64,000 bases of DNA from Mucilaginibacter sp. (lineage in GTDB: Bacteria; Bacteroidota; Bacteroidia; Sphingobacteriales; Sphingobacteriaceae), in the NCBI RefSeq assembly GCF_025359345.1, contig NZ_JANYGQ010000010.1, positions 1-64,000 on the forward strand. The letters are read 5' to 3'. Every line of letters begins with the position of its first letter. Position 1 is the first letter of the stretch. The position numbers were made by a program, and so were the translations under genes. Shown here in pieces: positions 45,108 to 53,182 of the stretch. The notes below the pieces were generated by a model. It was not told the origin of the DNA. It made no database searches and worked only from the letters and a program-made list of their open reading frames with translations.

Positions 45108-47234
45108 ATGCAGCCCGAAAATTTTTATTATGACAACAAAATCGTCCGGAATTTTGGTATAGCTACCGTAATCTGGGGGATTATCGGCATGACTGTAGGC
45201 CTCATCATAGCCATACAGCTGTACCATCCTGGGGCCAATATGGGCAACCAGTACACCACGTATGGCCGTATCAGGCCGCTGCACACCAATGCGGTTATTT
45301 TTGCATTTGTGGGCAACGCCATTTTTATGGGGGTTTATTATTCCCTGCAACGCCTACTAAAAGCAAGGATGTTTAGTGACGTTTTAAGTCGTATTCATTT
45401 TTGGGGATGGCAGCTTATTATACTCTCTGCAGTCATTACCCTGCCGCTGGGCTTAACCACATCACACGAGTACGCAGAGCTTGAATGGCCGATAGATATC
45501 GCCATTACCGTTATCTGGGTAGTATTCGGATGGAACATGTTCGGTACTATTTTTAAACGCCGCGAACGGCACCTTTATGTGGCCATTTGGTTTTACATAG
45601 CCACGTTTATTACTATAGCAGTTTTGCATGTTGTAAACTCGTTCGAGTTGCCGGTATCTGCTTTTAAAAGCTATATGGTTTATGCAGGCGTACAGGATGC
45701 ACTGGTACAATGGTGGTACGGGCATAACGCGGTTGCGTTTTTCCTGACCACACCATACCTGGGTATGATGTATTATTTTTTGCCAAAAATGGCGAACCGC
45801 CCGGTTTACTCCTACAAGTTAAGTATCCTTCACTTTTGGGCACTTATATTTATTTACATATGGGCAGGTCCGCACCATTTATTATATACCACACTACCGG
45901 GCTGGGCACAATCATTGGGCGTAGCATTTTCAATTATGTTGATAGCCCCAAGCTGGGGAGGTATGATCAACGGTTTGTTAACCCTCCGTGGCGCATGGGA
46001 TAAGGTGCGCGATGATGTTATCCTGAAATTTATGGTAGTTGCCCTTACCGCTTATGGTATGGCAACCTTCGAAGGGCCTATGTTATCATTAAAGCAGGTA
46101 AATTCAATTGCCCACTTTAGCGACTGGATTATAGCCCACGTACACGTTGGTGCCCTTGGCTGGAACGGCTTCTTAACCTTTGCTATGTTGTACTGGTTGA
46201 TACCTCGTATTTATAAAACCGAGCTTTTCTCCAAAAAACTGGCCTCGTTCCACTTTTGGATAGGCACATTGGGTATACTGTTTTATGCCATACCTATGTA
46301 TTGGGCTGGCTTTACCCAAAGCCTTATGCTTAAGGAATTTACTGCCGAAGGCATGTTAAAATACCCCAACTTTCTTGAATCAACCTTGCAGATACTGCCT
46401 ATGCACATGATGCGGTCTGCCGGTGGTGCCATGTATTTGCTAGGTGTAATAGTTATGGCCTATAACCTTACCCGCACCGCTTTGCAGGGCAAATTGGTTG
46501 CCAACGAAGCTGCCCAGGCCATGCCATTAGCGCCGGTGCATACCATTGCCCGCGAAAGCGCCTGGCACCGCAGGCTTGAGCGCAAACCTATTCAAATGCT
46601 CATCGCAGCATTACTGGTTATATTAGTTGGTACGTTTGTTGAGTTGATGCCTACATTAACTATATCATCAAACATACCAACAATAGCCGCGGTAAAACCT
46701 TACACCCCGCTTGAGTTACAGGGCAGGGACCTTTACATACGCGAAGGTTGCGTAAACTGCCACTCGCAAACTGTCAGGCCATTCAGGTCAGAAACCGAGC
46801 GTTACGGTGAATACAGCAAAGCCGGCGAGTTTGTTTACGATCATCCATTTCTGTGGGGATCAAAACGCACCGGGCCCGATCTGGCACGCGAAGGCCAGAA
46901 ATATGGCAACGCCTGGCACTATAATCACCTGATGGATCCGCGCCTCATGTCGCCAGGTAGTATTATGCCCGAGTACAGCTGGTTGCTTACCCAAACCCTT
47001 GACACCAGTTTAACCGTTGCCAAAATAAACGCCATGCGCACGCTGGGGGTGCCTTATGCGCCGGGTTATGAAAAAGTTGCCAATGCTGAGCTTGACAAAC
47101 AAGCGAAAGCAATAGCCGCTAATTTAGGCGCCGACCACATTAAGGTAAAAAGCGATAAAGAAGTGATAGCAATTATTGCCTACCTGCAGCGCCTTGGAAC
47201 CGACATCAAAGCAAATAAAACAGCCAATAAATAA
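45108..47234 (+). CDS. ccoNO: Fused cbb3 oxidase subunits I and II (CcoN-CcoO)
   Basis: A 708-residue fusion. Residues about 1-470 form CcoN, with 12 membrane helices and the heme/CuB histidines (QLYHPGANMG, VIFAFVGNA, WWYGHNAVAFFLTT, HVHVGALGWNGF). A further helix leads to a CcoO-like part (about 510-708) with one c-type heme site, GCVNCHSQTVRPF (C about 548), and RTGPDLAREG. The fused form is common in Bacteroidota. It reduces oxygen to water with high affinity and pumps protons, at the inner membrane. Membrane topology puts the heme c domain in the periplasm. Followed by ccoQ after 7 bp. Confidence 0.95.
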   Translation: MQPENFYYDNKIVRNFGIATVIWGIIGMTVGLIIAIQLYHPGANMGNQYTTYGRIRPLHTNAVIFAFVGNAIFMGVYYSLQRLLKARMFSDVLSRIHFWGWQLIILSAVITLPLGLTTSHEYAELEWPIDIAITVIWVVFGWNMFGTIFKRRERHLYVAIWFYIATFITIAVLHVVNSFELPVSAFKSYMVYAGVQDALVQWWYGHNAVAFFLTTPYLGMMYYFLPKMANRPVYSYKLSILHFWALIFIYIWAGPHHLLYTTLPGWAQSLGVAFSIMLIAPSWGGMINGLLTLRGAWDKVRDDVILKFMVVALTAYGMATFEGPMLSLKQVNSIAHFSDWIIAHVHVGALGWNGFLTFAMLYWLIPRIYKTELFSKKLASFHFWIGTLGILFYAIPMYWAGFTQSLMLKEFTAEGMLKYPNFLESTLQILPMHMMRSAGGAMYLLGVIVMAYNLTRTALQGKLVANEAAQAMPLAPVHTIARESAWHRRLERKPIQMLIAALLVILVGTFVELMPTLTISSNIPTIAAVKPYTPLELQGRDLYIREGCVNCHSQTVRPFRSETERYGEYSKAGEFVYDHPFLWGSKRTGPDLAREGQKYGNAWHYNHLMDPRLMSPGSIMPEYSWLLTQTLDTSLTVAKINAMRTLGVPYAPGYEKVANAELDKQAKAIAANLGADHIKVKSDKEVIAIIAYLQRLGTDIKANKTANK

Positions 47235-47241
47235 TCATATT

Positions 47242-47433
47242 ATGTTTAAGCAATTCACCGAAAACATTAACGCAAACCAGGCCTACCTGTTATTCTCGCT
47301 GGGCATATTCTTTGTGTTTTTTATTGTAGTAGCCATAATGCTTATCCGCATACGCAAGTCTCATGTCGATCATATGAGCGATTTGCCTTTGCACGATAGC
47401 GATACCGAAACACCTCAATCATTACAGTTATGA
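47242..47433 (+). CDS. ccoQ: cbb3 oxidase subunit CcoQ-like
   Basis: A 63-residue single-helix membrane protein (QAYLLFSLGIFFVFFIVVAIMLI after a polar start), with a short polar tail. CcoQ proteins are little conserved; position between ccoNO and ccoP, size and topology give the name. I start it at ATG 47242 (MFKQFTE), not at the earlier ATG at 47176, which would run back into ccoNO. The stop overlaps the ccoP start (ATGA at 47430). Confidence 0.8.
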   Translation: MFKQFTENINANQAYLLFSLGIFFVFFIVVAIMLIRIRKSHVDHMSDLPLHDSDTETPQSLQL

Positions 47434-48329
47434 AATACCTGCGAATAATTTTTCTGTTAGTTATACTAATAAGTGTGCAGCCTGTTACTGCGGCTGCCGA
47501 TAGCCTTTTGCCCGGCGAAACAATGGATTACATTGGCTATGGGGCTATTGTTTCAGTACTGCTTTTGCTGATTATCGCAATGCTTGTTTTATTGAAAGCA
47601 TTCAAAGTGCTGACCCGCGTTGTACTGAAATCAGAAGGGTATACCAACGAGCAGATCACTGCTGAATTGGAACCGGCGAAGAAAGAAAAGAAACCAAAGG
47701 CCGAGGTTTGGCAAAAACTGCTTTCGTTACGACCGATGGCCGAAGAGAAGGAATTGTTGATTGCCCACGATTATGATGGCATTGAGGAATTGGATAACCC
47801 AATACCTGCCTGGTTTATGTGGCTATTTTATACCACCATTGCATTTGCTGTGTGTTACCTGCTGATATACCATGTGTTTAATGCCGCACCACTGCAATAC
47901 GAGGAGTATAAAATAGAACTGGCCCAGGCCGATGTTGCTAAAAAAGTCTTCTTAAGCAAAGCTGCTAACCGGGTTGATGAAAATAGCGTAAAGCTTGTGC
48001 ACGACCCTGCTGTGCTTGCATCGGGCAAGGCAATTTTTATGTCAACCTGCGCAGCCTGTCACGGCGAGCACGCACAGGGCAATGTTGGCCCCAACCTTAC
48101 TGACGATTATTGGCTTCACGGGCATAAAATTAACGATTTGTTTAAAACCATTAAATATGGCGTGCTCGCAAAAGGCATGCCTACCTGGGAGAAACAATTG
48201 TCGCCGAAGCAAATATCAGATGTTGCAAACTATATAAAATCGCTGCACGGCACAAAACCAGCCGGCGCAAAAGAGCCACAGGGAACTAAGGAAGAAGACG
48301 ACGACAATAAACTTGTGTCTAATAACTAA
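47430..48329 (+). CDS. ccoP: cbb3 oxidase subunit III, mono-heme type (CcoP)
   Basis: A 299-residue protein with an N-terminal signal-anchor-like stretch, a helix (about 30-55), a cytoplasmic loop and a second helix (about 128-150), then a periplasmic cytochrome c domain with TCAACHGEHAQGNVGPNLTD (C207) and methionine ligand KGMPTW. Proteobacterial CcoP usually has two heme c sites; only one CxxCH is present here, the mono-heme form. The lysine-rich C-terminus is disordered. The subunit passes electrons from cytochrome c to CcoO/CcoN. It overlaps ccoQ by 4 bp and is followed by ccoG after 3 bp. Confidence 0.92.
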   Translation: MKYLRIIFLLVILISVQPVTAAADSLLPGETMDYIGYGAIVSVLLLLIIAMLVLLKAFKVLTRVVLKSEGYTNEQITAELEPAKKEKKPKAEVWQKLLSLRPMAEEKELLIAHDYDGIEELDNPIPAWFMWLFYTTIAFAVCYLLIYHVFNAAPLQYEEYKIELAQADVAKKVFLSKAANRVDENSVKLVHDPAVLASGKAIFMSTCAACHGEHAQGNVGPNLTDDYWLHGHKINDLFKTIKYGVLAKGMPTWEKQLSPKQISDVANYIKSLHGTKPAGAKEPQGTKEEDDDNKLVSNN

Positions 48330-48332
48330 AAA

Positions 48333-49706
48333 ATGGACGGACTACTGGTAGCTGAGCAAAGCAAAAAACGCAAATGGATATACCCGCTGATCCGCAAGGG
48401 CAAGCTGTATAAGTGGAGGTCGTGGGTTAGCTATGCCTATCTTATCCTGTTTTTTGCAGGGCCATTTTTGCGAATAAAAGGACAGCCCCTATTAATGCTA
48501 AATTTCATGGACAGGCAGTTTGTAATCCTGGGGCAGGTTTTCTGGCCCCAGGATATCTTCCTGTTTGTGCTGGCCACGCTGGTTTTTGTGGTTTGCGTGG
48601 TGCTTTTTACCATTGCATTCGGCCGTATATTTTGCGGGTGGATTTGCCCACAGACCATTTTTATGGAAATGGTTTTCAGGAAAATTGAAGAATGGGTTGA
48701 AGGCGATGCAAATCACCGCAAGAAAGTAGATGCCGGGCCGTGGACACGGGAAAAAGCACTAAGAAAAACCGCAAAGCATTTCTTATTTGTATTGGTATCG
48801 TTTTTAATTGCGAATACTTTTTTGGCTTATATAATTGGCAGTACCAGCTTGTTAAAAATTATAACCGAGCCTGTTAATTTACATTTAGTTGGTTTTATAA
48901 GCATTTGGGTATTTACCATTATTTTTTATCTTATATATAGCCAGGTTCGCGAGTTGGTATGCACCGTTTTTTGCCCGTATGGCAGGCTGCAGGGCGTATT
49001 TCTTGACCCGGATACACTGGTAGTTGCCTATGACGACGCCCGAGGCGAACCGCGCGGAAAGCTTTCAAGAACGGCTGATCCCCTAAAAGTAAAAGGAGAC
49101 TGCATTGATTGCGGGCTTTGCGTTGCTGTTTGCCCTACAGCTATTGATATACGGCATGGCACTCAAATGGAATGCGTTAACTGCACGGCTTGCATTGACG
49201 TGTGCAACGATGTTATGCACAAAATAAACAAGCCTTTAAACCTTATCGGTTTTTACTCGGAGAACATGATCCACAAGCAGCAAAAGCCAACCTTTACCGG
49301 GCGTATGGCAGGCTATAGCGGTATTATTGTTGTACTTATGACGGTGCTTTGCTATTTTATATTCAGCCGCGGCGATATGAGTATAGAAGTGCTGCGCAGT
49401 GCGGGAATGCTTTACCAGGAACAAAAGGGTGGCTATATCAGCAATATTTATAATGCCGAAATCATCAATAAATCGGCTACGGGGAGGGATATCAGTATTA
49501 ATACCGACGACCCATCGATAAAAATAAAGTATATACAGGCGCCGGGCAAAGTAACGGCTGGAGGTTCGGCAAAAACGGTGTTTTTCCTGATGGTGCCGGC
49601 TTCGCATATCACTTCGCCAAAAACAGATATTAAAATAAACCTGGTATACGATAAAAAAGTAGTGCAAACAGTCAGCACTTCATTTGTAGGACCAATAAGC
49701 AATTAA
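48333..49706 (+). CDS. ccoG: Cytochrome c oxidase accessory protein CcoG (FixG)
   Basis: A 457-residue inner-membrane protein with five hydrophobic segments and a ferredoxin-like pair of [4Fe-4S] motifs: GDCIDCGLCVAVCPTAIDI (about 250-270) and MECVNCTACIDVCN (about 285-298). The FixG/RdxA signature of NosR-like CxxxCP sites in the membrane part (FCGWICPQTIFME and VCTVFCPYGRLQG) is present. CcoG is thought to reduce copper (Cu2+ to Cu+) for cbb3 assembly. It lies between ccoP and ccoH with 3 bp spacing on each side. Confidence 0.94.
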   Translation: MDGLLVAEQSKKRKWIYPLIRKGKLYKWRSWVSYAYLILFFAGPFLRIKGQPLLMLNFMDRQFVILGQVFWPQDIFLFVLATLVFVVCVVLFTIAFGRIFCGWICPQTIFMEMVFRKIEEWVEGDANHRKKVDAGPWTREKALRKTAKHFLFVLVSFLIANTFLAYIIGSTSLLKIITEPVNLHLVGFISIWVFTIIFYLIYSQVRELVCTVFCPYGRLQGVFLDPDTLVVAYDDARGEPRGKLSRTADPLKVKGDCIDCGLCVAVCPTAIDIRHGTQMECVNCTACIDVCNDVMHKINKPLNLIGFYSENMIHKQQKPTFTGRMAGYSGIIVVLMTVLCYFIFSRGDMSIEVLRSAGMLYQEQKGGYISNIYNAEIINKSATGRDISINTDDPSIKIKYIQAPGKVTAGGSAKTVFFLMVPASHITSPKTDIKINLVYDKKVVQTVSTSFVGPISN

Positions 49707-49709
49707 AAT

Positions 49710-50132
49710 ATGAACTGGGGAAAAGGAATAATATTAGGAATGGCGATTTTCATGCTTTTTATAATCAGCATGTGCGTGTATATGTTCAGGATGCCTGCTG
49801 ATGAGTACGATCACCAGTATTATGAAAAAGGGCTGAATTTTGACAAAGATTTTGCCAAAGAAAAACAAGTTGTTGCCGACCATGCCCAGCCTGCAATTAG
49901 TATTGAAGCCGGGCAGGCACATATAGCGTTTACAAAACCTGCAAACGGAACAGCGCGGTTTATCAGGCCATCCAGTGAAGCGCTCGACAAAACGTTTCAA
50001 CTAAATACAAATACCGGTAGCAGCACCAGTTTGGCGTTAAATGGTTTAGTTGCCGGCAAGTGGCGGATTGTACTGGATTGGAAAAGCGGCGATAAAGCCT
50101 ACCTGTATCAACAGGAAGTGTATATAAAATGA
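49710..50132 (+). CDS. ccoH: FixH-family protein (CcoH)
   Basis: A 140-residue protein with one N-terminal membrane helix (IILGMAIFMLFIISMCVYMF) and a soluble domain of FixH type (ISIEAGQAHIAFTKPANGTA, SLALNGLVAGKWRIVLDWKS, AYLYQQEVYIK). FixH/CcoH associates with CcoP and supports cbb3 assembly. The beta-sandwich end with KWRIVLDWKSGDKAY is typical. Stop overlaps the start of the SafE-like gene by 4 bp. Confidence 0.85.
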   Translation: MNWGKGIILGMAIFMLFIISMCVYMFRMPADEYDHQYYEKGLNFDKDFAKEKQVVADHAQPAISIEAGQAHIAFTKPANGTARFIRPSSEALDKTFQLNTNTGSSTSLALNGLVAGKWRIVLDWKSGDKAYLYQQEVYIK

Positions 50133-50818
50133 ATACCAACTTAATAGCATTTTTCATCGGCTTGTTTGGCAGCGTACATTGCATTGGTATGTGCGGGCCG
50201 CTGGCATTTGCTGTACCCTCATTTCATTCGAGCTGGTGGCTGGTAGTGGCCGATAAGATAACCTATAACCTGGGCCGCGTTATTACCTATTCGTTTTTAG
50301 GATTATTAATAGGATTGCTGGGCAGGCAGCTTTGGCTCGCCGGGCTGCAGCAGGGTGTAAGCATTATCAGCGGCGTACTTATTATTGCTGCCGGGCTGTC
50401 CAGGCTACTTAAAATTAAATTTTCGCAAAGCGGGTACATCTCTAAAATACTGGCTCCTGTAAACAGGCTCCTAACTTATGCTCTTAAGCACAAGGCCGGC
50501 CATTTGGCAATAGGCTTACTTAACGGTTTTTTACCCTGCGGTTTTGTTTACCTGGCCCTGGTTGGCGCAGTTAACACTTCGTCGCCTTTTGCATCGGCAC
50601 AATACATGTTTTGGTTTGGTATGGGCACTTTCCCGTTAATGCTAATAGCTACGGTAAGTTCGGGCCTTATTGGCCCTTCTGTGCGGCGCAGCATAAACCG
50701 GGGCATGCCTTATGTTATGGTATGTTTGGGCCTTTGGTTCCTGGTTCGAGGTTTGGGCCTCAATATTCCTTATCTCAGCCCTGCAAAACAATCTTCGGGC
50801 GTAACCATTTGCCATTAA
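50129..50818 (+). CDS. SafE/UreH-like membrane transporter of the cco operon
   Basis: A 229-residue membrane protein with about six segments, GLFGSVHCIGMCGPLAFAVP near the start and GLLNGFLPCGFVYLALVGAV later. Both are signature stretches of the sulfite exporter TauE/SafE-UreH family; cysteines in CIGMCGP and PCGF may contact copper. Proteins of this kind next to ccoGH have been linked to copper handling for oxidase assembly (CcoA and similar are different). Overlaps ccoH by 4 bp. The operon reads on to the end at 50818. Transported ion is inferred, not shown. Confidence 0.8.
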   Translation: MNTNLIAFFIGLFGSVHCIGMCGPLAFAVPSFHSSWWLVVADKITYNLGRVITYSFLGLLIGLLGRQLWLAGLQQGVSIISGVLIIAAGLSRLLKIKFSQSGYISKILAPVNRLLTYALKHKAGHLAIGLLNGFLPCGFVYLALVGAVNTSSPFASAQYMFWFGMGTFPLMLIATVSSGLIGPSVRRSINRGMPYVMVCLGLWFLVRGLGLNIPYLSPAKQSSGVTICH

Positions 50819-50894
50819 TTTCTCCCGCAATCGCCTCTTATATTCTTGCCATCATGCTTACGAATGTTTTGAGACAATCCGATCGCTGATAAAA

Positions 50895-50906
50895 TGATAA
50901 ACGTCA
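50895..50906. promoter_or_regulatory. Palindrome TGAT-AAAC-GTCA (proposed low-oxygen operator)
   Basis: TGAYNNNNRTCA with AAAA before and TTTTTT after; centre about 77 bp before the ATG at 50978. Confidence 0.65.
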
Positions 50907-50977
50907 TTTTTTGCCCGGGTTTCTGTCATGGTGTGAGCACCTGTGTTGGCTGATATTTGCTGTATAAAAATTCAACT

Positions 50978-51322
50978 ATGGCAACTTCAATTAATCATGC
51001 CGGACAATGGACTCAAGAACCGGCAACAACAACTCCAACGAACATTTTTAATAAGTGGGCCGCCTTTACTCAAAGCCAGTCCGAAAACAAAACCTTTTGG
51101 TTTTTATTGTCGCTTGTGTTCCAGGGTGTATTTTTTCTGCCCCTGCCAGCCCTGCTGATTTATTATTTTAACGCGCCTACACTTATTGTTGTGGTAACGC
51201 TCACCCTGTTTTTTGCAAACATTATTGCAGGCATGGGCGGAGCCGGAATAAAAGCTTTGCTTAAGCTGTTTGCAGCAAGCATCGTTATACAAGTATTAAT
51301 GGCAATTATCTGCATAATTTAA
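50978..51322 (+). CDS. Small membrane protein of unknown function, 114 aa
   Basis: Starts at the ATG 50978 (MATSINHAGQ) with a polar 35-residue head, then three hydrophobic segments (FWFLLSLVFQGVFFLPLPAL, LIVVVTLTLFFANIIA, LLKLFAASIVIQVLMAIICI). The glycine-rich GMGGAGIK hinge sits between segments 2 and 3. A longer frame opens with TTG at 50957 but the ATG is better. It has the low-oxygen palindrome in the same position as the oxidase genes, so it probably belongs to the regulon. No family recognised. Confidence 0.7.
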   Translation: MATSINHAGQWTQEPATTTPTNIFNKWAAFTQSQSENKTFWFLLSLVFQGVFFLPLPALLIYYFNAPTLIVVVTLTLFFANIIAGMGGAGIKALLKLFAASIVIQVLMAIICII

Positions 51323-51554
51323 CTAATCTGCCCGGCAACGGGCGAGACTTGGTCAATTAAATAATATACTGTTGATGGGAAGCTTGCCAGCTAAGTGTGG
51401 CAAGGCCCGGAATATGCTGCCCGCTCTCCCATAACTGGTTTATCGCCCGGTGTTTGGTTGCGCCGGAAACCACTTTGTGGGTGAATGATTAGTGAAGAAG
51501 AAAAGTGGACTGGGGCGGGCGGCAATACTGGGTTCTAAAACTCTGATAATTAAA
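51323..51554. other. Structured leader before hemH
   Basis: Three short hairpins are visible: GCCCG-GCAA-CGGGC (51329-51342), CTTGCCA...TGGCAAG (51383-51404), and GGTT...AACC near 51455-51475. None has a T-run, so they are not classic terminators. No palindrome of the TGAYNNNNRTCA type was found here. Confidence 0.35.
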
Positions 51555-52619
51555 ATGCGCAAAGGAATTTTATTGGTTAATTTAGGAACGCCCATTAGCC
51601 CTTCTGTTAATAATGTACGAAAATACCTGGCCGAGTTTTTAATGGACCCCAGGGTTATCACGCTTCACCGCTTCCTTCGTTTTTTACTGGTTCGCTGCAT
51701 CATAGTCCCTTTCAGGGCGGCGAAATCAGCCAGGTTGTACCGGAAAATATGGGACAGCCAAACCGGTTCGCCCTTATTGCATTATAGCAACATGCAGCGG
51801 CAACTTCTAAAAATGGAGCTTGGCCGCGGGTACGTTGTAGAACTTGCCATGCGTTACCAATACCCCTCAATTGAACTGGCACTAAACAAGTTAAAAACAG
51901 CTGGGGTCGAAAGTATCCGCGTTATTCCAATGTTTCCGCAATATGCCTCGGCCACCAGCGGGTCGGTGATAGCTAAAGTGATGGAAACAATGAACAAATG
52001 GGATGTTATTCCATCGGTATCCTTCGTCAATTCGTTTCACGATGATGAATTTATGATTGAAGCTTTTGCTGAAAATGGCCGAAAATACCCCGCTGAAAAT
52101 TATGATCATGTGCTGTTTAGTTTCCATGGTTTACCCGAGGCCCAGTTGATACAATGCGACGCTTCCGGCAGCCATTGCCAACGTAAAAAGGGATGTTGCG
52201 ACACGCTTACGTCTGTAAACTTTAATTGTTACGCAGCCCAGGCACATCATACAGCGAGGCTGATTGCCATCCGACTGGGTATCCTGCCTGGTAATTACAC
52301 CGTATGTTTTCAGTCGAGATTAGGCAGGGCCGAATGGATAAAACCATATACCGCCGACGTAATAGCGAACCTTGCACAAACCGGCTATAAACGGCTGCTG
52401 GTTTTTTGCCCAGCGTTTGTTGCCGATTGCCTGGAAACAATTTACGAAATCGGGGTCGAATACCGGGAAATGTTTTTGACAGCAGGCGGTCAGCACCTGC
52501 AGTTGGTTGAAAGCCTGAACGGGTCGCCCATATTTATAAAAGCCTTACAAAATATGGCTTCGCAAAAAGCACCTGTTTTGGAACATCATGGAGTTAAACG
52601 TTTATGTTTATCACATTAA
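51555..52619 (+). CDS. hemH: Ferrochelatase HemH
   Basis: A ~354-residue enzyme that inserts Fe2+ into protoporphyrin IX, the last step of protoheme synthesis; expected at the inner membrane or in the cytoplasm. Starts MRKGILLVNLGTPISPSV. The catalytic histidine is in LFSFHGLPE (H191). FPQYASATSGSV and FCPAFVADCLETIYEIG, which carries the conserved metal-binding glutamate, are also present. A cysteine group (CDASGSHCQRKKGCCDTL) is notable and may bind an Fe-S cluster as in some ferrochelatases. I place the start at ATG 51555, not at the GTG 63 bp upstream, because the family opens with the GILLVNLGTP strand. Its presence beside hemN and the oxidase genes supports heme supply. Confidence 0.94.
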   Translation: MRKGILLVNLGTPISPSVNNVRKYLAEFLMDPRVITLHRFLRFLLVRCIIVPFRAAKSARLYRKIWDSQTGSPLLHYSNMQRQLLKMELGRGYVVELAMRYQYPSIELALNKLKTAGVESIRVIPMFPQYASATSGSVIAKVMETMNKWDVIPSVSFVNSFHDDEFMIEAFAENGRKYPAENYDHVLFSFHGLPEAQLIQCDASGSHCQRKKGCCDTLTSVNFNCYAAQAHHTARLIAIRLGILPGNYTVCFQSRLGRAEWIKPYTADVIANLAQTGYKRLLVFCPAFVADCLETIYEIGVEYREMFLTAGGQHLQLVESLNGSPIFIKALQNMASQKAPVLEHHGVKRLCLSH

Positions 52620-52698
52620 ATATTATTGCAAGGCCGGCTATAACTACCAAGACTAAAAAGACTACTGCCAGTACTGTAAGGATTGAATTTAAGTTCAT
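52594..52698 (-). CDS. Candidate 34-residue membrane peptide
   Basis: The ATG at 52698 (minus) opens MNLNSILTVLAVVFLVLVVI and continues AGLAIIFNVININV, one strong hydrophobic helix with almost no charge, ending in TAA. The peptide overlaps the end of hemH by 26 bp on the opposite strand. It lies 49 bp downstream of the receiver gene (52748) on the same strand, so it may be the last gene of that unit. No family recognised. It is like the small membrane peptides (CydX/CcoS type) that accompany respiratory enzymes, but this is only an analogy. Confidence 0.4.
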   Translation of the reverse strand: MNLNSILTVLAVVFLVLVVIAGLAIIFNVININV

Positions 52699-52747
52699 TT
52701 TTTATAAGTGTGATACTTGAATTAATGTATTAAGGCGCATCTGGTTT

Positions 52748-53182
52748 TTAGAGCTCTTCTTCAAAATATTTCATTGCCAAATCTTCAACCATGTGTGGTT
52801 TAAGTGGCTTATGCAAAAACGTCGATATGTCGCTATTTTTAAGCGCGCGCTCTTTATCTGCAGGATTTATTGATGTAGTGAGCATTATAACCACCATCCG
52901 GGCCTTCAAACTGTCATCCATTTTCCGGTATTCGTCCATAAAATCCCAGCCACTTAACCCCGGCATATTTATGTCTAAAAAAATCACCCCGGGCCGCGGT
53001 ATATGTTCAGTACCGCTGTACTTGCCTGTGTAGGCTAAAAAATCCAGCGCATCGACTGCATTGTTTATAGCCGTTACCTGCACGTCAACGTCGGCCCTTT
53101 CAATCATTTTGGTATGGATAAAATTTGTGGCGGCGTCATCATCAATTAGTAACACACCCTTAAACCCCTTGTATTTTTTCAT
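52748..53182 (-). CDS. Single-domain response regulator
   Basis: A 144-residue receiver. Acidic triad D14-D15-D16 (VLLIDDDAATNF), phosphorylation site D70 (VIFLDINMPGLSG), T-S at beta4 (VIMLTTSINPADKE) and beta5 lysine HKPLKP. No output domain. It overlaps its kinase partner's stop by 4 bp (ATGA at 53179-53182), so the pair is translationally coupled. A partner or phosphate sink is likely, as DNA binding is excluded. Confidence 0.9.
   Translation of the reverse strand: MKKYKGFKGVLLIDDDAATNFIHTKMIERADVDVQVTAINNAVDALDFLAYTGKYSGTEHIPRPGVIFLDINMPGLSGWDFMDEYRKMDDSLKARMVVIMLTTSINPADKERALKNSDISTFLHKPLKPHMVEDLAMKYFEEEL

Noticed and set aside
51492..51554. GTG start 63 bp before hemH
   Set aside because: Adds a non-conserved head before the GILLVNLGTP strand; ATG 51555 fits the family.
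51323..51554. Known riboswitch before hemH
   Set aside because: The hairpins match no conserved riboswitch core that I can recognise.
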